DNA from: Alphaproteobacteria bacterium
GTDB lineage: Bacteria; Pseudomonadota; Alphaproteobacteria; Rhodobacterales; Rhodobacteraceae
Assembly (NCBI GenBank): GCA_030425395.1
Contig: JAUIAS010000002.1
Coordinates: forward strand, 62,001-126,000
Direction of reading: 5' to 3'
Length of the DNA stretch: 64,000 nt
A program made the translations under genes and the position numbers. The notes below the pieces were generated by a model. That model was not told the origin of the DNA. It saw nothing but the letters and a program-made list of their open reading frames with translations, and ran no database searches. This document shows, in pieces, positions 45,872-54,764 of the stretch; position 1 is the stretch's first letter, and each line of letters starts with the position of its first letter.

Positions 45872-45900
45872 GCTCCGCCGCCGGGATCCGGCGGCGGAGC
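45872..45900 (-). terminator. Strong stem-loop between formate dehydrogenase beta and gamma genes
   Basis: GCTCCGCCGCCGG / CCGGCGGCGGAGC form a perfect 13-base stem with a 3-base loop, 16 bases after the beta stop. No U-tract follows on the minus strand. Inside an operon such a stem often attenuates transcription or stabilises the upstream mRNA. Confidence 0.65.
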
Positions 45901-45915
45901 GGTCAAAGGTGCGGA

Positions 45916-46509
45916 TCAGCCGCCCTTTTGTTCATAGGCGGTTCCCCAGCCCCAGGCACCGGATCCGAAACCGCGCGCCACGACGCGTTCGCGGTAGATC
46001 GCGGAAACGGTGTCACCGTCGCCTGCCAACAGCGCCTTGGTCGAACACATCTCGGCGCAGATGGGCAGTTTGCCCTCGGCGATCCGGTTGCGGCCGTACT
46101 TGGCGAATTCGGCGGTGGAGTGGGTTTCCTCGGGACCACCGGCGCAGAAGGTACATTTGTCCATCTTGCCGCGGCTTCCGAAGTTGCCTGCCTGCGGGAA
46201 CTGCGGCGCGCCAAAGGGGCACGCATAGAAGCAGTAGCCGCAACCGATGCAGAGATCCTTGGAGTGCAGCACCACACCGTCTTCGGTCTGGTAGAAGCAG
46301 TCCACGGGACAGACCGCCATACAGGGCGCATCCGAACAATGCATACAGGCCACCGAAATCGAGCGTTCGCCCGGTGTCCCGTCATTGATCGTCACGACCC
46401 GGCGGCGGTTGATGCCCCACGGAACCTCGTGTTCGTTCTTACAGGCCGTCACACATGCATTGCATTCGATGCAGCGCTCGGCATCACAGAGAAACTTAGC
46501 TCGTGCCAT
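45916..46509 (-). CDS. fdoH: Formate dehydrogenase beta subunit, iron-sulfur protein (Fdh3B type)
   Basis: 197 residues with four cysteine clusters for 4Fe-4S centres: CIECNACVTACKNE (about 13-26), CMHCSDAPCMAVCPVD (about 55-70), CIGCGYCFYACPFG (about 87-100) and CTFC with later CAEMC. It wires electrons from the alpha subunit to cytochrome b. It has no C-terminal membrane helix, unlike E. coli FdnH, so it is shorter and resembles the Fdh3B group. It lies 14 bases after the alpha gene. Confidence 0.95.
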   Translation of the reverse strand: MARAKFLCDAERCIECNACVTACKNEHEVPWGINRRRVVTINDGTPGERSISVACMHCSDAPCMAVCPVDCFYQTEDGVVLHSKDLCIGCGYCFYACPFGAPQFPQAGNFGSRGKMDKCTFCAGGPEETHSTAEFAKYGRNRIAEGKLPICAEMCSTKALLAGDGDTVSAIYRERVVARGFGSGAWGWGTAYEQKGG

Positions 46510-46523
46510 ATCTCATATCCTCC

Positions 46524-49418
46524 TTACGCTGACCAAATTTTGCACAGAGTCGCTTTGGTCTCTTGCATTTGTGTGACCGAGTCGTAGCCATAGGTTTGTG
46601 CCGTGTTGGTGGATTCACCAAGCACATAGGGATCGGCACCGTCGGGATATTTGTCCCGAAGATCCTTGCCCTCGAAATGGCCACCAAAGTGGAACGGCAT
46701 GAAGGCCACCCCGCTTCCGACCCGTTCGGTCACCATAGCCATAACCTTGACCTTGGCACCTTCGGGGCCTTCGACCCAGACCTGAGCCCCATCGCGCACA
46801 CCCAGATTGTTGGCGTCGCGTGGGTTGATCTCGACGAACATGTCCTGCTGAAGCTCGGCCAGCCACGGGTTGGAACGTGTTTCGTCCCCGCCGCCTTCAT
46901 ACTCGACCAGACGTCCCGAGGTGAGAACCATGGGATAGTCCTTGGAGAAGTCCTGCTTCTGGATGGACGCATACATGGTCGGCAAGCGATAGAACTTGCG
47001 GTCCTCGTATGTCGGATAGTCCGCCACCAGATCGCGCCGCGGCGTATAGAGCGGCTCGCGGTGGACCGGAACCGGATCCGGGAACGTCCAGACAACGGCA
47101 CGGGCCTTGGCATTGCCGAAGGGCGCACAGCCGTGCTTGATCGCGACCCGCTGGATACCGCCGGAAAGGTCGGTTTTCCAGTTGGTCTTGGGGCCGGCCA
47201 CCGCGTCGATCGCGGCACGTTCGTCCGCGGTCAGGTCGCCATCCCATCCCAGGTCCATCAGCATCTGCATGGTAAATTCGGGATATCCGTCCTGGATTTC
47301 CGAACCCACCGAATAGACGCCTTCGGCCAGCAGGTTGTCGCCATCGCGTTCCACACCGAAACGGGCGCGGAAGGTCAGGCCGCCTTCGGCCACCGGTTTG
47401 GACATGTCATAGAGATTGGGCGTGCCCGGGTGGTTCATCTCGGGCGTGCCCCAGCTTGGCCACGGCAGACCGTAGTAATCCCCATCGGCAGGCCCGCCAA
47501 TCGCCTGAAGCGTGGTCCGGTCAAAGGTATGCTGGTTTGCCATGTGCATCTTCAGGCGCTCCGGCGACTGGCCGGTATACCCGATGGTCCACATGCCGCG
47601 ATTGATCTCGCGCAGCGTGTCTTCGACGTTGGGCGTGTTTTCATCGTCCATCTTGATGTTGCGGAACAAACGGTCGGCAAAGCCGAACTTGTTCGCAAGC
47701 AGGCCGATGATTTCGTGATCGGGCTTGGACTCAAAGAGCGGGTCCACGACCTTTTCACGCCACTGGATGGACCGGTTCGACGCGGTCACCGAACCGCTGG
47801 TTTCGAACTGCGTGCACGCTGGCAGCAGGTAAACCCCGTCGGTGCGGTCATGAAGCACGGCGGAAACGGTGGGATACGGGTCGATCACGACCAGCATGTC
47901 CAGCTTTTCCATCGCTGTCTTCATTTCCTTCATCCGGGTCTGCGAGTTGGGCGCGTGGCCCCACAGAACCATGGCACGGACGTTGTTGGGCTGGTCCATG
48001 TTGTCGGCATCTTCAAGAACACCGTCGATCCAGCGGGACACAGGAATGCCCGTCAGGTTCATCAGGTTCTTTTCCTTGCCGTCCTTGGCGGTGACGGTAG
48101 CGAACTGACCCTTGAGCCAGTCGATATCCTCACCCCAGACGCGGGACCAGTGTGCCCAGGCTCCGCCGGACAGACCATAGTAACCCGGCAGCGTGTGCGA
48201 CAGAACACCAAGGTCCGTGGCACCCTGAACGTTGTCATGGCCGCGGAAGATGTTGGTGCCGCCACCCGACGTGCCCATGTTGCCAAGGGCCAGCTGCAGA
48301 ACGCAGTAGGCGCGGGTGTTGTTGTTGCCGTTGGTGTGCTGCGTGCCACCCATGCACCAGATCACGGTGCCGGGGCGGTTGTTGGCCATGGTCCGGGCCA
48401 CGCGGCGCAGTTGCGACCCGGGCGCACCGGTGACGCGTTCCACCTCTTCGGGGGTCCACTTGGCCACTTCTTCCTTGATCTGGTCCATACCCCAGACACG
48501 GGTGCGGATGAACTCTTTGTCCTCCCAGCCGTTTTCAAAGATGTGCCACAGGATACCCCAGACCAGCGCCACGTCGGTGCCGGGACGGAACCGGACGTAT
48601 TCATCCGCATGCGCCGCCGTGCGGGTAAAGCGCGGGTCGCAGACGATCACGGGCGCGTTGTTCTGTTCCTTGGCCTTGAGCAGGTGCAGGAGCGAAACCG
48701 GGTGCGCCTCGGCGGGGTTGCCGCCGATGATGAAGATGGCCTTGGAATTGTGGATGTCGTTGTAGGAATTGGTCATGGCGCCGTAGCCCCATGTATTCGC
48801 AACACCCGCAACCGTGGTCGAGTGACAGATACGGGCCTGGTGATCCACGTTGTTCGTGCCCCAGTAGGCGGCGAACTTGCGGAACAGATAGGCCTGTTCG
48901 TTGTTGTGCTTGGCCGAACCCAGCCAATAGACGCTGTCGGGTCCGCTTTCCTTGCGGATGTCCATCATGCCGTCGCCGATCTCGTTGATCGCCTGTTCCC
49001 AGCTGATGCGCTTCCACTCGCCGCCTTCCTTTTTCATCGGATACTTGAGGCGGCGTTCGCCGTGGGCGTGTTCACGCACCGCGGCACCCTTGGCGCAATG
49101 CGCGCCCATGTTGAACGGGCTGTCCCAGCCGGGTTCTTGCCCGACCCAGACACCGCTCTGAACTTCGGCAACAACCGTGCAGCCGACAGAACAATGTGTG
49201 CAGACGGATTTCACCGTCTCGACCGCACCCGCCGCCGCTGTTGCGGCGCTGGCCTTGGTCACCGTCCCGCCCGTTGCGCTGATCGCTGCCAGGCCACCGA
49301 TGGCCAGGCCCGATCCCCGCAGGAACGTGCGGCGGTCTACCGATTTCTCGGAGACCTCAGACAGGATACTTGCCCGCTGGGGGCGTCGCGCAACCCCGTT
49401 GGTCTTTTTCCTTAGCAT
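46524..49418 (-). CDS. fdoG: Formate dehydrogenase alpha subunit, Mo/W-bis-PGD catalytic subunit
   Basis: 964 residues with a long N-region and Tat signal (DRRTFLRGSGLAIGG, twin Arg at 29-30), so it is exported folded to the periplasm. The proximal 4Fe-4S cluster is held by Cys73, 76, 80 and 108. The active-site motif is HQARICHSTTVAGVANTWGYG, with the metal ligand Cys198 followed by the catalytic His199. E. coli FdnG has selenocysteine there; this enzyme uses Cys. The molybdopterin domains are complete to the C-terminus. A strong AAGGAAGG site precedes the ATG. It oxidises formate to CO2. Confidence 0.96.
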   Translation of the reverse strand: MLRKKTNGVARRPQRASILSEVSEKSVDRRTFLRGSGLAIGGLAAISATGGTVTKASAATAAAGAVETVKSVCTHCSVGCTVVAEVQSGVWVGQEPGWDSPFNMGAHCAKGAAVREHAHGERRLKYPMKKEGGEWKRISWEQAINEIGDGMMDIRKESGPDSVYWLGSAKHNNEQAYLFRKFAAYWGTNNVDHQARICHSTTVAGVANTWGYGAMTNSYNDIHNSKAIFIIGGNPAEAHPVSLLHLLKAKEQNNAPVIVCDPRFTRTAAHADEYVRFRPGTDVALVWGILWHIFENGWEDKEFIRTRVWGMDQIKEEVAKWTPEEVERVTGAPGSQLRRVARTMANNRPGTVIWCMGGTQHTNGNNNTRAYCVLQLALGNMGTSGGGTNIFRGHDNVQGATDLGVLSHTLPGYYGLSGGAWAHWSRVWGEDIDWLKGQFATVTAKDGKEKNLMNLTGIPVSRWIDGVLEDADNMDQPNNVRAMVLWGHAPNSQTRMKEMKTAMEKLDMLVVIDPYPTVSAVLHDRTDGVYLLPACTQFETSGSVTASNRSIQWREKVVDPLFESKPDHEIIGLLANKFGFADRLFRNIKMDDENTPNVEDTLREINRGMWTIGYTGQSPERLKMHMANQHTFDRTTLQAIGGPADGDYYGLPWPSWGTPEMNHPGTPNLYDMSKPVAEGGLTFRARFGVERDGDNLLAEGVYSVGSEIQDGYPEFTMQMLMDLGWDGDLTADERAAIDAVAGPKTNWKTDLSGGIQRVAIKHGCAPFGNAKARAVVWTFPDPVPVHREPLYTPRRDLVADYPTYEDRKFYRLPTMYASIQKQDFSKDYPMVLTSGRLVEYEGGGDETRSNPWLAELQQDMFVEINPRDANNLGVRDGAQVWVEGPEGAKVKVMAMVTERVGSGVAFMPFHFGGHFEGKDLRDKYPDGADPYVLGESTNTAQTYGYDSVTQMQETKATLCKIWSA

Positions 49419-49526
49419 GTTTCGTTTCCTTCCTTGCTGACCGGGTTATCCGGTTTGCTTGGTGCTCTTGCAACCGGCGTCAGGGCGTCACGCAACCGTC
49501 TGCCGGGGTCGACGTCGTCCGGGTCT

Positions 49527-49718
49527 TCAGAACCGGGCGCTGTCCAGATATGCGCGCGTATGCGCGGTGTCCTGAATCCGGGTTTCGCCGGTGGGCAGCT
49601 CTGCTGCCTCCGCCTGTGTCCCGGTCAGGGCTGCTGCGGCCACGGCAGCGGGTGCTGCGGTGCCGGCCAGCTTGAGGAAATCCCGACGCGATGCGCCGTT
49701 TTCCGTCTTGGTGCTCAT
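49527..49718 (-). CDS. Small twin-arginine signal protein of the formate dehydrogenase operon
   Basis: 63 residues. MSTKTENGASRRDFLKLAGT is a Tat signal (SRRDFLK), followed by a hydrophobic Ala-rich stretch to about residue 38 and a short mature part of about 25 residues. A GGAAGGAG site fits this ATG (spacing about 10) better than the ATG three codons upstream. Proteins of this kind sit just ahead of formate dehydrogenase alpha genes in many alpha- and betaproteobacteria. The role is uncertain, perhaps helping export or assembly. The alpha gene follows after 108 bases. Confidence 0.82.
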   Translation of the reverse strand: MSTKTENGASRRDFLKLAGTAAPAAVAAAALTGTQAEAAELPTGETRIQDTAHTRAYLDSARF

Positions 49719-49804
49719 GGGAAACATACTCCTTCCCCCTGTTGCGTTGAGGCCCGGCGCACTGCCGGACCGGCTCTGGTAACGGTCTGGTCCCGGATCG
49801 GGGC

Positions 49805-50428
49805 TCAGTCCGCCGTCATTCGGAAACCCTCGCGCTCGATCTCCATGAAGGCCCGGCCGGCAGTGCCGACCGATGCATAGAGAACCGAATTCTTGGCGGC
49901 TTCCAAATCCGAATAAAAATGACCGGCCCAAGGGCCGATATGCTTGTTCCAGAAAGTCTTCTGCTTATCGAGCGTGGCAGGTTCGCCAAAGCGGCCCACG
50001 ATCATCCCGGCCATCATCTCCATCAGAGAGGCAATGTTGTCTTCTGGTTCATAGACATTCGGCGCGCGGGTGATGCCGCGCGCGGCCATGTCATTGCGCA
50101 GTTGCGCCAGTGGTTTTTCGTTGAGAAACCCGGTCAGGTAATAGGACGCATAGGGCAAAAGCTCGCCGCGCCCCAAGCCGATGAACAGCGCGTTGAATTC
50201 GCGTTCCGCAGCGGCAGGTTTGGTCACTTTGGCAACACGGGCAAGGGCGGTTATCGCCTGTCCCAGATCGCTGTCGTCGCCCTCCAGACCGGCGGTTTGG
50301 TCAAGGATCATCTGATCCGGCGGACCGGCAAGAAGCAGGCCGAGGAAATTATAGAAATCCGCGCGCAGGCGGTCTTCTTCGGATACGGCGGTTTCGGTCA
50401 CGTCTGTCCTTTGCTGGGGCATGCTCAT
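49805..50428 (-). CDS. TorD-family molecular chaperone for formate dehydrogenase
   Basis: 207 residues, all-helical. The signature EPEDNIASLMEMMAGMI (about 130-146) matches the E(P)xDH-like motif of TorD/DmsD/NarJ chaperones, which bind Tat signal peptides and hold molybdoenzymes until the cofactor is inserted. PYASYYLTGFLNEKPLAQLR is also typical. It overlaps the DUF3306 gene by four bases and is two genes ahead of the catalytic subunit, so its client is almost surely the alpha subunit. Confidence 0.92.
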   Translation of the reverse strand: MSMPQQRTDVTETAVSEEDRLRADFYNFLGLLLAGPPDQMILDQTAGLEGDDSDLGQAITALARVAKVTKPAAAEREFNALFIGLGRGELLPYASYYLTGFLNEKPLAQLRNDMAARGITRAPNVYEPEDNIASLMEMMAGMIVGRFGEPATLDKQKTFWNKHIGPWAGHFYSDLEAAKNSVLYASVGTAGRAFMEIEREGFRMTAD

Positions 50429-51159
50429 GTCGAACTGTCCTCGAATGCGAACCGCAGACGGCGCCGGGGCAGGGCGGTCATCTCGGGGTCCTGCGTGTCA
50501 ATCTGGTATGGTGGTGGTGTGTCTTGGGGCGCGGCGGTCTCTGCGGTGGCCGGCGCAGGCATGTGATCCGCGGATTGGTCATGCGTTGTCTCGGGCGCGG
50601 TGTCCGCCAATGTTTCCGGCGGCAGTGTTTCCGGCGGCACATTTTCCGGCTGCACGTCTTCGCCGGGCAGGGTGGCTTTGCCAGTCGTGTCGTCGGCCTG
50701 AGCTTCGGCAACCACCCCGGTTGCGCCCGCTTCGGCTTCGGCTTCGGCCTCGGCGGCCTGCCGGGCCATTTCCTCGACGTGGCGCAGCATTCCCTTGCCA
50801 ACCTGATACGCGGTCTGGAGATTTTCGACCACGGTCGCGGCATCGGTGAAATCCTCACCGTAGTCCACCAGCCCATCGACATTGGCCAGCACCGGATTGA
50901 TCCGCCAGAGACGCCGAAGCGCCCGACGCCGCAACCGATCGGGAACAGCGGCCTTCATGAAATCCGCAACATCCGTTCCGGGTTCCAGCGTGTCGGGGTC
51001 GGGCAGACCAAGCTCGGCAAGGATTTCCTCGTCGGACTTTTCCTCCAGCTCGGCGCGGTCCTCGGCGATCTTGCGCGCCTCTATGGCCTTTTCCTCAGCC
51101 TCCCGTTCGGACTGAACCGCGGCCTTGCGTCTGGCCCAGAAATCGCCCCGCGCCGTCAT
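50425..51159 (-). CDS. DUF3306 family protein
   Basis: 244 residues. The N-terminal part FWARRKAAVQSEREAEEK is a charged helix; the core PDRLRRRALRRLWRINPVLANVDGLVDYGEDFTDAATV (about 74-111 in part) is the DUF3306 signature. The C-terminal half is low-complexity (Ala/Glu, then Pro/Thr). The family occurs with DUF3305 and TorD-type genes at formate dehydrogenase loci; its biochemical role is not established. It overlaps both neighbours by four bases, so translation is coupled. Confidence 0.88.
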   Translation of the reverse strand: MTARGDFWARRKAAVQSEREAEEKAIEARKIAEDRAELEEKSDEEILAELGLPDPDTLEPGTDVADFMKAAVPDRLRRRALRRLWRINPVLANVDGLVDYGEDFTDAATVVENLQTAYQVGKGMLRHVEEMARQAAEAEAEAEAGATGVVAEAQADDTTGKATLPGEDVQPENVPPETLPPETLADTAPETTHDQSADHMPAPATAETAAPQDTPPPYQIDTQDPEMTALPRRRLRFAFEDSST

Positions 51160-51713
51160 TGCACGACCTTCTTGCGTGGGGCGCGATAGACGTCGGACAC
51201 TTGGGAAATCCGCGCGTCACCAATCCCGTCCTGCACCAGATCGGTCCGCTTGCGGTCACGCTTGCGCTTGATGAATTCTTCGGTTTCGTAATGTTCAAAG
51301 GCGAAATCCCGCACCCACGCCGCCAGACCTTCGGTCATCGGCACCTTTTCGACGAGATCCTCGCCATTGTCGGCATAGTCCTGACCCTCGTAGGGAGACG
51401 CGGTCGCCACGGTGATTTCAAACGGATGATCGTCATCGGACTCGCGCATCACGACATAGATCGAAGGGATCGTATCGGCGAGATTGGCCAGATAGGCTTC
51501 GGCCTCGGCCGCCCAGAGCGTCAGATCGACCGTGCCCGCATGATATTCCACCGCCTCGCCCTCACGGCGCAATTCACGCCATTCGGCCGGGCCAGCTCCG
51601 GGAAGGACGGCCACGGGTTTCCAGCACCACTTCGCCCAGCGGGTTACGCCGGGCATTTTTCTCACAACAATGCCCAAAGGCATGTCAATGTGTATTGCCG
51701 CCGAAGCCGTCAA
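51156..51713 (-). CDS. DUF3305 family protein
   Basis: 185 residues from TTG 51713, or 175 from ATG 51683. I favour the TTG because GGGAGGAA lies at the right distance before it and the ATG lacks a ribosome site. The core is MPLGIVVRKMPGVTRWAKWCWKPVAVLPGAGP, the DUF3305 signature, followed by an acidic middle and a basic end (FIKRKRDRKRTDLVQ). The role is unknown; it is conserved with formate dehydrogenase. It is the first gene of the minus-strand operon, and overlaps DUF3306 by four bases. Confidence 0.83.
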   Translation of the reverse strand: MTASAAIHIDMPLGIVVRKMPGVTRWAKWCWKPVAVLPGAGPAEWRELRREGEAVEYHAGTVDLTLWAAEAEAYLANLADTIPSIYVVMRESDDDHPFEITVATASPYEGQDYADNGEDLVEKVPMTEGLAAWVRDFAFEHYETEEFIKRKRDRKRTDLVQDGIGDARISQVSDVYRAPRKKVVQ

Positions 51714-51849
51714 GCATTCCTCCCGCGCGCCGGAAGCAGATACGACACGCCCTTGCTTGCCAGTATGCAACGGTGTGCGGTTAGCGCCAAGCATAAATCC
51801 CGGTATTGGTCAGAAAAATTGGCCGCTGGCGTGGACAAATTTGAAAAAC

Positions 51850-51868
51850 ATGCATAGCAAATACGCAT
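51850..51868. promoter_or_regulatory. Candidate operator in the divergent formate dehydrogenase control region
   Basis: ATGCATA, five bases, then TACGCAT form an imperfect dyad (6 of 7 bases match). Its overall spacing would suit a LysR-type regulator. It lies in the 300-base gap between the divergent DUF3305 and poly-ferredoxin genes, within an AT-rich stretch, so it could control both. No regulator gene is adjacent. Confidence 0.35.
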
Positions 51869-52013
51869 TATAGCGCGGCCACTTCGGCATTTCGGCCTAT
51901 ATCCTTGGATGCTGCGGTGCGGCGCGAATCTGCGGGGAAAATCCCGTTGTGTGAGGGCTTTACCTTGCCCAACCTATATGCGTTCTTGTGCGCGCGACCG
52001 GGAGAGTGACGAA

Positions 52014-53969
52014 ATGCCTAGAAAATTGATCCTGTGTGATTGCGCAGGCAGCCAGACTCTTAATCCTGAGGAAATTGGTCAAAGTGGTGATATCGCTTGC
52101 AGCCGCGTGTACACTGCGCTCTGTACCGCGCAGGTGGATCGGGCCGCCGAAGAGATCAAGCAAGGCGATGCGATCCTTGCCTGCCAACAGGAAAGAGCCG
52201 TGTTCGAGGAACTGGCCGCGGACCTTGGTGTCGAGGCCCCCGGCTTTGTGGATCTGCGCGACCGCGCGGGCTGGTCCGATCAGGCCGCTGCCGCAGGCCC
52301 CAAAATGGCCGCTCTGGCCGCCGAGGCGCTGCTGCCATCGGCGCAGGCAAAGACAGTCGATGTTGTGTCCGAGGGATTGTGCCTGATCGTGGGGGCGGGC
52401 GATGTCGCGCTGCCGCTGGCCGAAATGCTCAAGGATCTTCTTGCGGTCACGGTTCTGGCAACCGACGCCGCCGAGCCTCCTTTGGATCGCGACATCGAAG
52501 TCGTGCATGGCCGTGTCCGCCGGGTGACCGGTGCGCTGGGCGGGTTCGAAGTGCACATTGACGGGTTGCGCCAGATTGATCCAGCGGGGCGCGGCGGGTT
52601 CTCGATGTCCGAACCGCGCGATGGCGGGCGCACCGCCTGCGATATCTTTATCGACCTGACCGGCGACACGCCTTTCGTGCCCGCCCCGCAAAAACGCGAA
52701 GGTTACCTGTGTGCCGATCCGCGCGACGCCCGCGCGGTGGCACGGCTGGCGCTGGAAGCGTCCCAGCTGACGGGCACCTTTGAAAAGCCGTTGTATATCC
52801 GGCTCGATGAATCGCTTTGCGCCCATTCGCGGGCGTCCAAGGCGGGCTGTTCGCGGTGCCTTGATATCTGTCCCACCGGGGCGATCACGTCCGCTGGCGA
52901 CCACGTGGCCATTGACCCGATGGTGTGTGCGGGCTGCGGGGCGTGCGCTGCGCTGTGCCCGTCCACGGCGATCACTTATGACGATCCGCCTTTGGGTCAT
53001 GTGCTCCGCCGGATGCAGGTGCTGGCCTCGACCTTCCGCAGCGCGGGCGGTTCCGCGCCGCGCCTTCTGGTGCATGACGGCCACGGGGCGGAGATGATCC
53101 GCCTTGCCGCTCGGTTCGGTCGCGGTCTTCCCGCGGATGTGGTGCCGCTGGAACTGGCCGTCATATCCGGGTTTGGCCATGCCGAGATGCTGGCCGCGCT
53201 GGCGCATGGTTTTGCCAGCGTTCAGGTGCTGCTTGCCCCCACGACCGAACGTGACGCGCTTGAGCGCGAAACGGCTCTGGCCACGGCCATTGCAGGCGCG
53301 CAGAAGGCCGGACTTCTGGATATGGACGACCCGGACGCCCTTTCCGATGCGCTTTACGGCACCACGCCGCCCGCGCCGGTGGCGACGCCGGTCCTGCCGC
53401 TGGGCAATCGCCGTCAGGTGGCGCGGCTGGCCGCGCAGGCGCTCAACCCCGATGCGACCGAGCCTCTGGCGCTGCCGCAGGGGGCACCTTACGGGGCCAC
53501 GCTGGTGGATACGGACGCCTGCACCTTGTGCCTGTCGTGCGTGTCATTGTGCCCCTCGGGTGCTTTGGTGGAAAACCCCGACAAGCCGCAGTTGCGCTTT
53601 CAGGAGGATGCCTGTCTGCAATGCGGGCTGTGCACCGAGGTGTGCCCGGAAAACGCGATCGCCCTCAAGCCGCAGCTTGACCTGACCGATGCGGCCCTGA
53701 CCCAGCGCGTCCTGAACGAGGAAGACCCCTTTGCCTGTATCGAATGCGGGTCGCTGTTCGGCGTGCGGTCCACCGTGGAACGGATCATGGAAAAGCTGTC
53801 CGGCAGCCACCCGATGTTCGCCACCTCAGAACAGGCAAAAATGATCCAGATGTGTGATAATTGCCGCGTGAATGCGCAGTTCCATTCGCAGAACAACCCC
53901 TTCGCGGGCAAGGAACGCCCGCGCGTGCGCACCACCGAAGACTATTACTCAGATCGCAAGGATCATTGA
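52014..53969 (+). CDS. 4Fe-4S poly-ferredoxin protein of the formate dehydrogenase locus
   Basis: 651 residues from the ATG with GGGAGAG before it; 35 more codons are open upstream. It has four 4Fe-4S motifs in two pairs: CSRCLDICPTG and CAGCGACAALCPS (about 279-315), then CTLCLSCVSLCPSG and CLQCGLCTEVCPEN (about 503-545), with further CIECG (about 577) and CDNC (about 612). No signal peptide or membrane helix, so it is cytoplasmic. It is divergent from the DUF3305-fdo operon and converges, with a seven-base overlap, with the cytochrome c gene. It may donate electrons for enzyme maturation; this is unproven. Confidence 0.88.
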   Translation: MPRKLILCDCAGSQTLNPEEIGQSGDIACSRVYTALCTAQVDRAAEEIKQGDAILACQQERAVFEELAADLGVEAPGFVDLRDRAGWSDQAAAAGPKMAALAAEALLPSAQAKTVDVVSEGLCLIVGAGDVALPLAEMLKDLLAVTVLATDAAEPPLDRDIEVVHGRVRRVTGALGGFEVHIDGLRQIDPAGRGGFSMSEPRDGGRTACDIFIDLTGDTPFVPAPQKREGYLCADPRDARAVARLALEASQLTGTFEKPLYIRLDESLCAHSRASKAGCSRCLDICPTGAITSAGDHVAIDPMVCAGCGACAALCPSTAITYDDPPLGHVLRRMQVLASTFRSAGGSAPRLLVHDGHGAEMIRLAARFGRGLPADVVPLELAVISGFGHAEMLAALAHGFASVQVLLAPTTERDALERETALATAIAGAQKAGLLDMDDPDALSDALYGTTPPAPVATPVLPLGNRRQVARLAAQALNPDATEPLALPQGAPYGATLVDTDACTLCLSCVSLCPSGALVENPDKPQLRFQEDACLQCGLCTEVCPENAIALKPQLDLTDAALTQRVLNEEDPFACIECGSLFGVRSTVERIMEKLSGSHPMFATSEQAKMIQMCDNCRVNAQFHSQNNPFAGKERPRVRTTEDYYSDRKDH

Positions 53970-54694
53970 TATTGCAGCGGCGCGCCCAGATCGGCTGCGG
54001 GCACCGTGGCCACATAGGCCAGTATTGCCTCAAGATCGTCCACGGTCATCTCGACCGGGACGATGGGCGACGGGCGCGCAGGGTCGAACGGGTCGGTGAC
54101 GTCGATCACCTGGGTAAAGGCCGGATGCGGGGCCAGCACATAGAAGATCTGGAACTTGGTGTCCCAGTCAGGCAGCGTGCGGAGCACGGCAAAGGATGGG
54201 GTCGACCCGATGCTGTTCTTGGCGTTCTGCGGACCGATCACGTGACACCGTCCGCACAGCATCAGCGACGCCTGCGCGCCCCGTTCGACATCGCCTTCGA
54301 ACCGCGGTCCGGTCTCTTCCTCGACAATCCTGATGGTGCTGCTGAACACCTTCGCGCCGTCGATCTCGAATGCGTCCACCGTGCGCCGCCCGATATCCGA
54401 CACCAGCCAATCCGAGAACCGCTGCGCGCGCGGATCGTCCGGGATCGACAGGTAATAGACCGTGCCGTCGCGTTCAAAAACCGGCGTGCCGGGCGTTGTT
54501 TCGGTCAGCCGGATCGCACCCGCGCTGTCCTCGGCCAGACGAATACCGGTTTTCAAAGAGAAACGCGGCAATATATATCGCAAGAGACCCGTGTCGCTGA
54601 CGCTCTGCGGAGCGGACAGGCCAAGCGGGGCTTCCTGGGCGGCCAGCGGCACACACCCCAGAAGACACGACAGGAAAACGGCAAGACATCGCAT
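53963..54694 (-). CDS. Periplasmic cytochrome c with a long N-terminal domain
   Basis: 243 residues from the ATG giving MRCLAVFLSCLLGCVPLAAQ, a signal peptide (it could also be a lipoprotein). About 100 residues of unknown fold follow (SDTGLLRYILPRFSLKTGIRL resembles part of a substrate-binding protein), then a single cytochrome c domain with CGRCH at 147-151. Longer upstream reading frames lie on the opposite strand of the next gene. The gene overlaps the poly-ferredoxin stop by seven bases and is divergent from DUF6494. It is a likely electron carrier for formate dehydrogenase. Confidence 0.85.
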   Translation of the reverse strand: MRCLAVFLSCLLGCVPLAAQEAPLGLSAPQSVSDTGLLRYILPRFSLKTGIRLAEDSAGAIRLTETTPGTPVFERDGTVYYLSIPDDPRAQRFSDWLVSDIGRRTVDAFEIDGAKVFSSTIRIVEEETGPRFEGDVERGAQASLMLCGRCHVIGPQNAKNSIGSTPSFAVLRTLPDWDTKFQIFYVLAPHPAFTQVIDVTDPFDPARPSPIVPVEMTVDDLEAILAYVATVPAADLGAPLQYQ

Positions 54695-54764
54695 GATGTC
54701 ACGATAGTGTCCGCCATCACGTGCGGTCAATGAAATTGAGACAAGGCAGCAAGAGGGGAAACAC

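Noticed and set aside
46563-49415. A 950-codon open frame on the plus strand, opposite the formate dehydrogenase alpha gene
   Set aside because: Its translation shows no domain and is rich in His/Arg/Val, as expected for the antisense frame of a high-GC gene. The minus-strand protein is clearly real over the whole length.
46524-49418. Selenocysteine use in formate dehydrogenase
   Set aside because: The catalytic position is a normal Cys codon and the frame has no internal TGA.
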